A DNA stretch of 6,365 bases from an uncultured Bacillaceae bacterium (lineage in GTDB: Bacteria; Bacillota; Bacilli; Bacillales; Amphibacillaceae): NCBI GenBank assembly GCA_945639745.1, contig CALZEK010000083.1, positions 1 to 6,365 on the forward strand, written 5' to 3'. How positions within the stretch are numbered: position 1 is the first letter of the stretch; every line of letters starts with the position of its first letter. The notes under the pieces were generated by a model. The model did not search any database. It worked only from the letters and a program-made list of their open reading frames with translations, and was not told the origin of the DNA. Position numbers and translations under genes: made by a program. Below are positions 5,900 to 6,365 of this stretch, in pieces.

Positions 5900-6365
5900 T
5901 TATTTAATGCACTTTTGTAACTCTAACATCTCCTCAGCCATTAATTGCATACGTGGTAGCACGTGCTCATCTGTTATTTCATTTATATCATTAAATGAAT
6001 CACTATGCACAAATACATTTCGTCGTGGCACCAGCCCTTTTAAATACGATAGAATTGGCTTTAATTGGTACTCTGAAACTAAAAAGTGCTTTTCAATCCC
6101 ACCTATCGTCACCATGCCTGTTACTTTTCGATTAAATGCATCTACTGGAAAATGATCTAGTAAATTCTTTAAAGCACCTGTAATTGATGCCTGGTAGATG
6201 GGTGTACCAAACACGACAATATCCGCGGCATTTATTTTACTTACCACTTCCCATGTATCATCGTTATAAAAAGATAGGGGTTCGCCTGTAACAACTTCAA
6301 CCTCATCTGCTTGCATGTCAATTAATTCGGTGGGTCTGTGGGGAGTAATTTTTGTCGGTGCGTCT
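5900..6365 (-). CDS. SsuE-like NADPH-dependent FMN reductase, missing its N-terminus at the window edge
   Basis: A flavodoxin-fold NAD(P)H:FMN reductase. The reading frame stays open to the right edge. Sixteen residues (DAPTKITPHRPTELID) precede the internal Met codon at 6316, so that Met is not the start. The visible 154 residues include the core ADIVVFGTPIYQASITGALK followed by NLLDHF, then KVTGMVTIGG and the stretch YQLKPILSYLKG. These match the SsuE pattern (TPVYKASFSGALK, ALKPVLSAL) closely as I recall it. The missing part, about 25-30 residues by family length, should carry the GSPR-type FMN phosphate loop. SsuE proteins supply reduced FMN to two-component monooxygenases such as alkanesulfonate monooxygenase; no such partner is visible here. 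Other roles, such as azo- or quinone-reductase-like activity, remain possible. No terminator is seen after its stop, and it meets the plus-strand gene tail to tail. Confidence 0.87.
   Translation of the reverse strand, partial: DAPTKITPHRPTELIDMQADEVEVVTGEPLSFYNDDTWEVVSKINAADIVVFGTPIYQASITGALKNLLDHFPVDAFNRKVTGMVTIGGIEKHFLVSEYQLKPILSYLKGLVPRRNVFVHSDSFNDINEITDEHVLPRMQLMAEEMLELQKCIK

Noticed and set aside
5907..6155. An 82-codon plus-strand open frame inside the FMN reductase gene
   Set aside because: It is antisense to a clearly conserved flavodoxin-fold gene, its translation is rich in Ser, Cys and Asn with no domain pattern, and it lacks a convincing ribosome binding site. It is a shadow frame.
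6314..6316. Met codon at 6316 as the start of the FMN reductase
   Set aside because: The frame stays open upstream to the window edge, and a start here would remove the first strand and the FMN phosphate loop that the family needs.
1..6365. CRISPR array, transposon ends, tRNA, att sites or a defence or phage module
   Set aside because: I found no direct-repeat series, transposase, tRNA cloverleaf, integrase or phage structural gene on either strand. The PGA hydrolase family occurs in phages, but its context here is not phage-like.

Overview
The window is AT-rich, with short intergenic gaps, strong AGGAGG-type ribosome binding sites, sigma-A-like promoters and U-tract hairpin terminators. Together with the gene families this suggests a low-GC Firmicute, most likely Lactobacillales (an Enterococcaceae genus such as Vagococcus would fit). 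That placement is inference from composition and gene style; no rRNA or other marker is present. All genes but one are on the minus strand, so transcription reads mostly from right to left.

Layout in ascending coordinates. (1) 1-2054: a two-component system. A membrane histidine kinase with an extracytoplasmic solute-binding-type sensor domain overlaps by 8 nt the start of a response regulator that runs off the left edge. A candidate promoter for this pair lies at 2133-2161. (2) 2212-2257: a strong, nearly symmetrical hairpin terminator. (3) 2265-4048: a two-gene operon. It encodes first a membrane-anchored poly-gamma-glutamate hydrolase family protein and then an NAD-type beta-decarboxylating dehydrogenase of the isocitrate/isopropylmalate family. 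It has its own promoter with a perfect TATAAT (4089-4117). (4) 4131-4160: terminator of the next operon. (5) 4164-5336: a two-gene operon of a small membrane protein with a TPR-like tail, followed by a type II haloacid-dehalogenase-like HAD protein. (6) 5337-5475: divergent intergenic region with a good plus-strand promoter and two small overlapping palindromes. (7) 5476-5895: the only plus-strand gene, a small membrane-anchored or secreted protein of unknown function. (8) 5900-6365: a convergent SsuE-like FMN reductase whose N-terminus lies beyond the right edge.

The genes do not form one obvious pathway. The window looks like several short independent transcription units. The links most worth testing are the pairing of a gamma-PGA hydrolase family protein with an uncharacterised NAD-dependent hydroxyacid dehydrogenase, and the ligand of the kinase sensor, whose usual amino-acid-binding Arg and Asp both appear to be Asn. 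I see no CRISPR array, tRNA, rRNA, insertion sequence or phage module, and no clear evidence of a wholly new system. For four genes the longest possible ORF begins too close to, or inside, its own Shine-Dalgarno sequence, so I chose a start slightly downstream.
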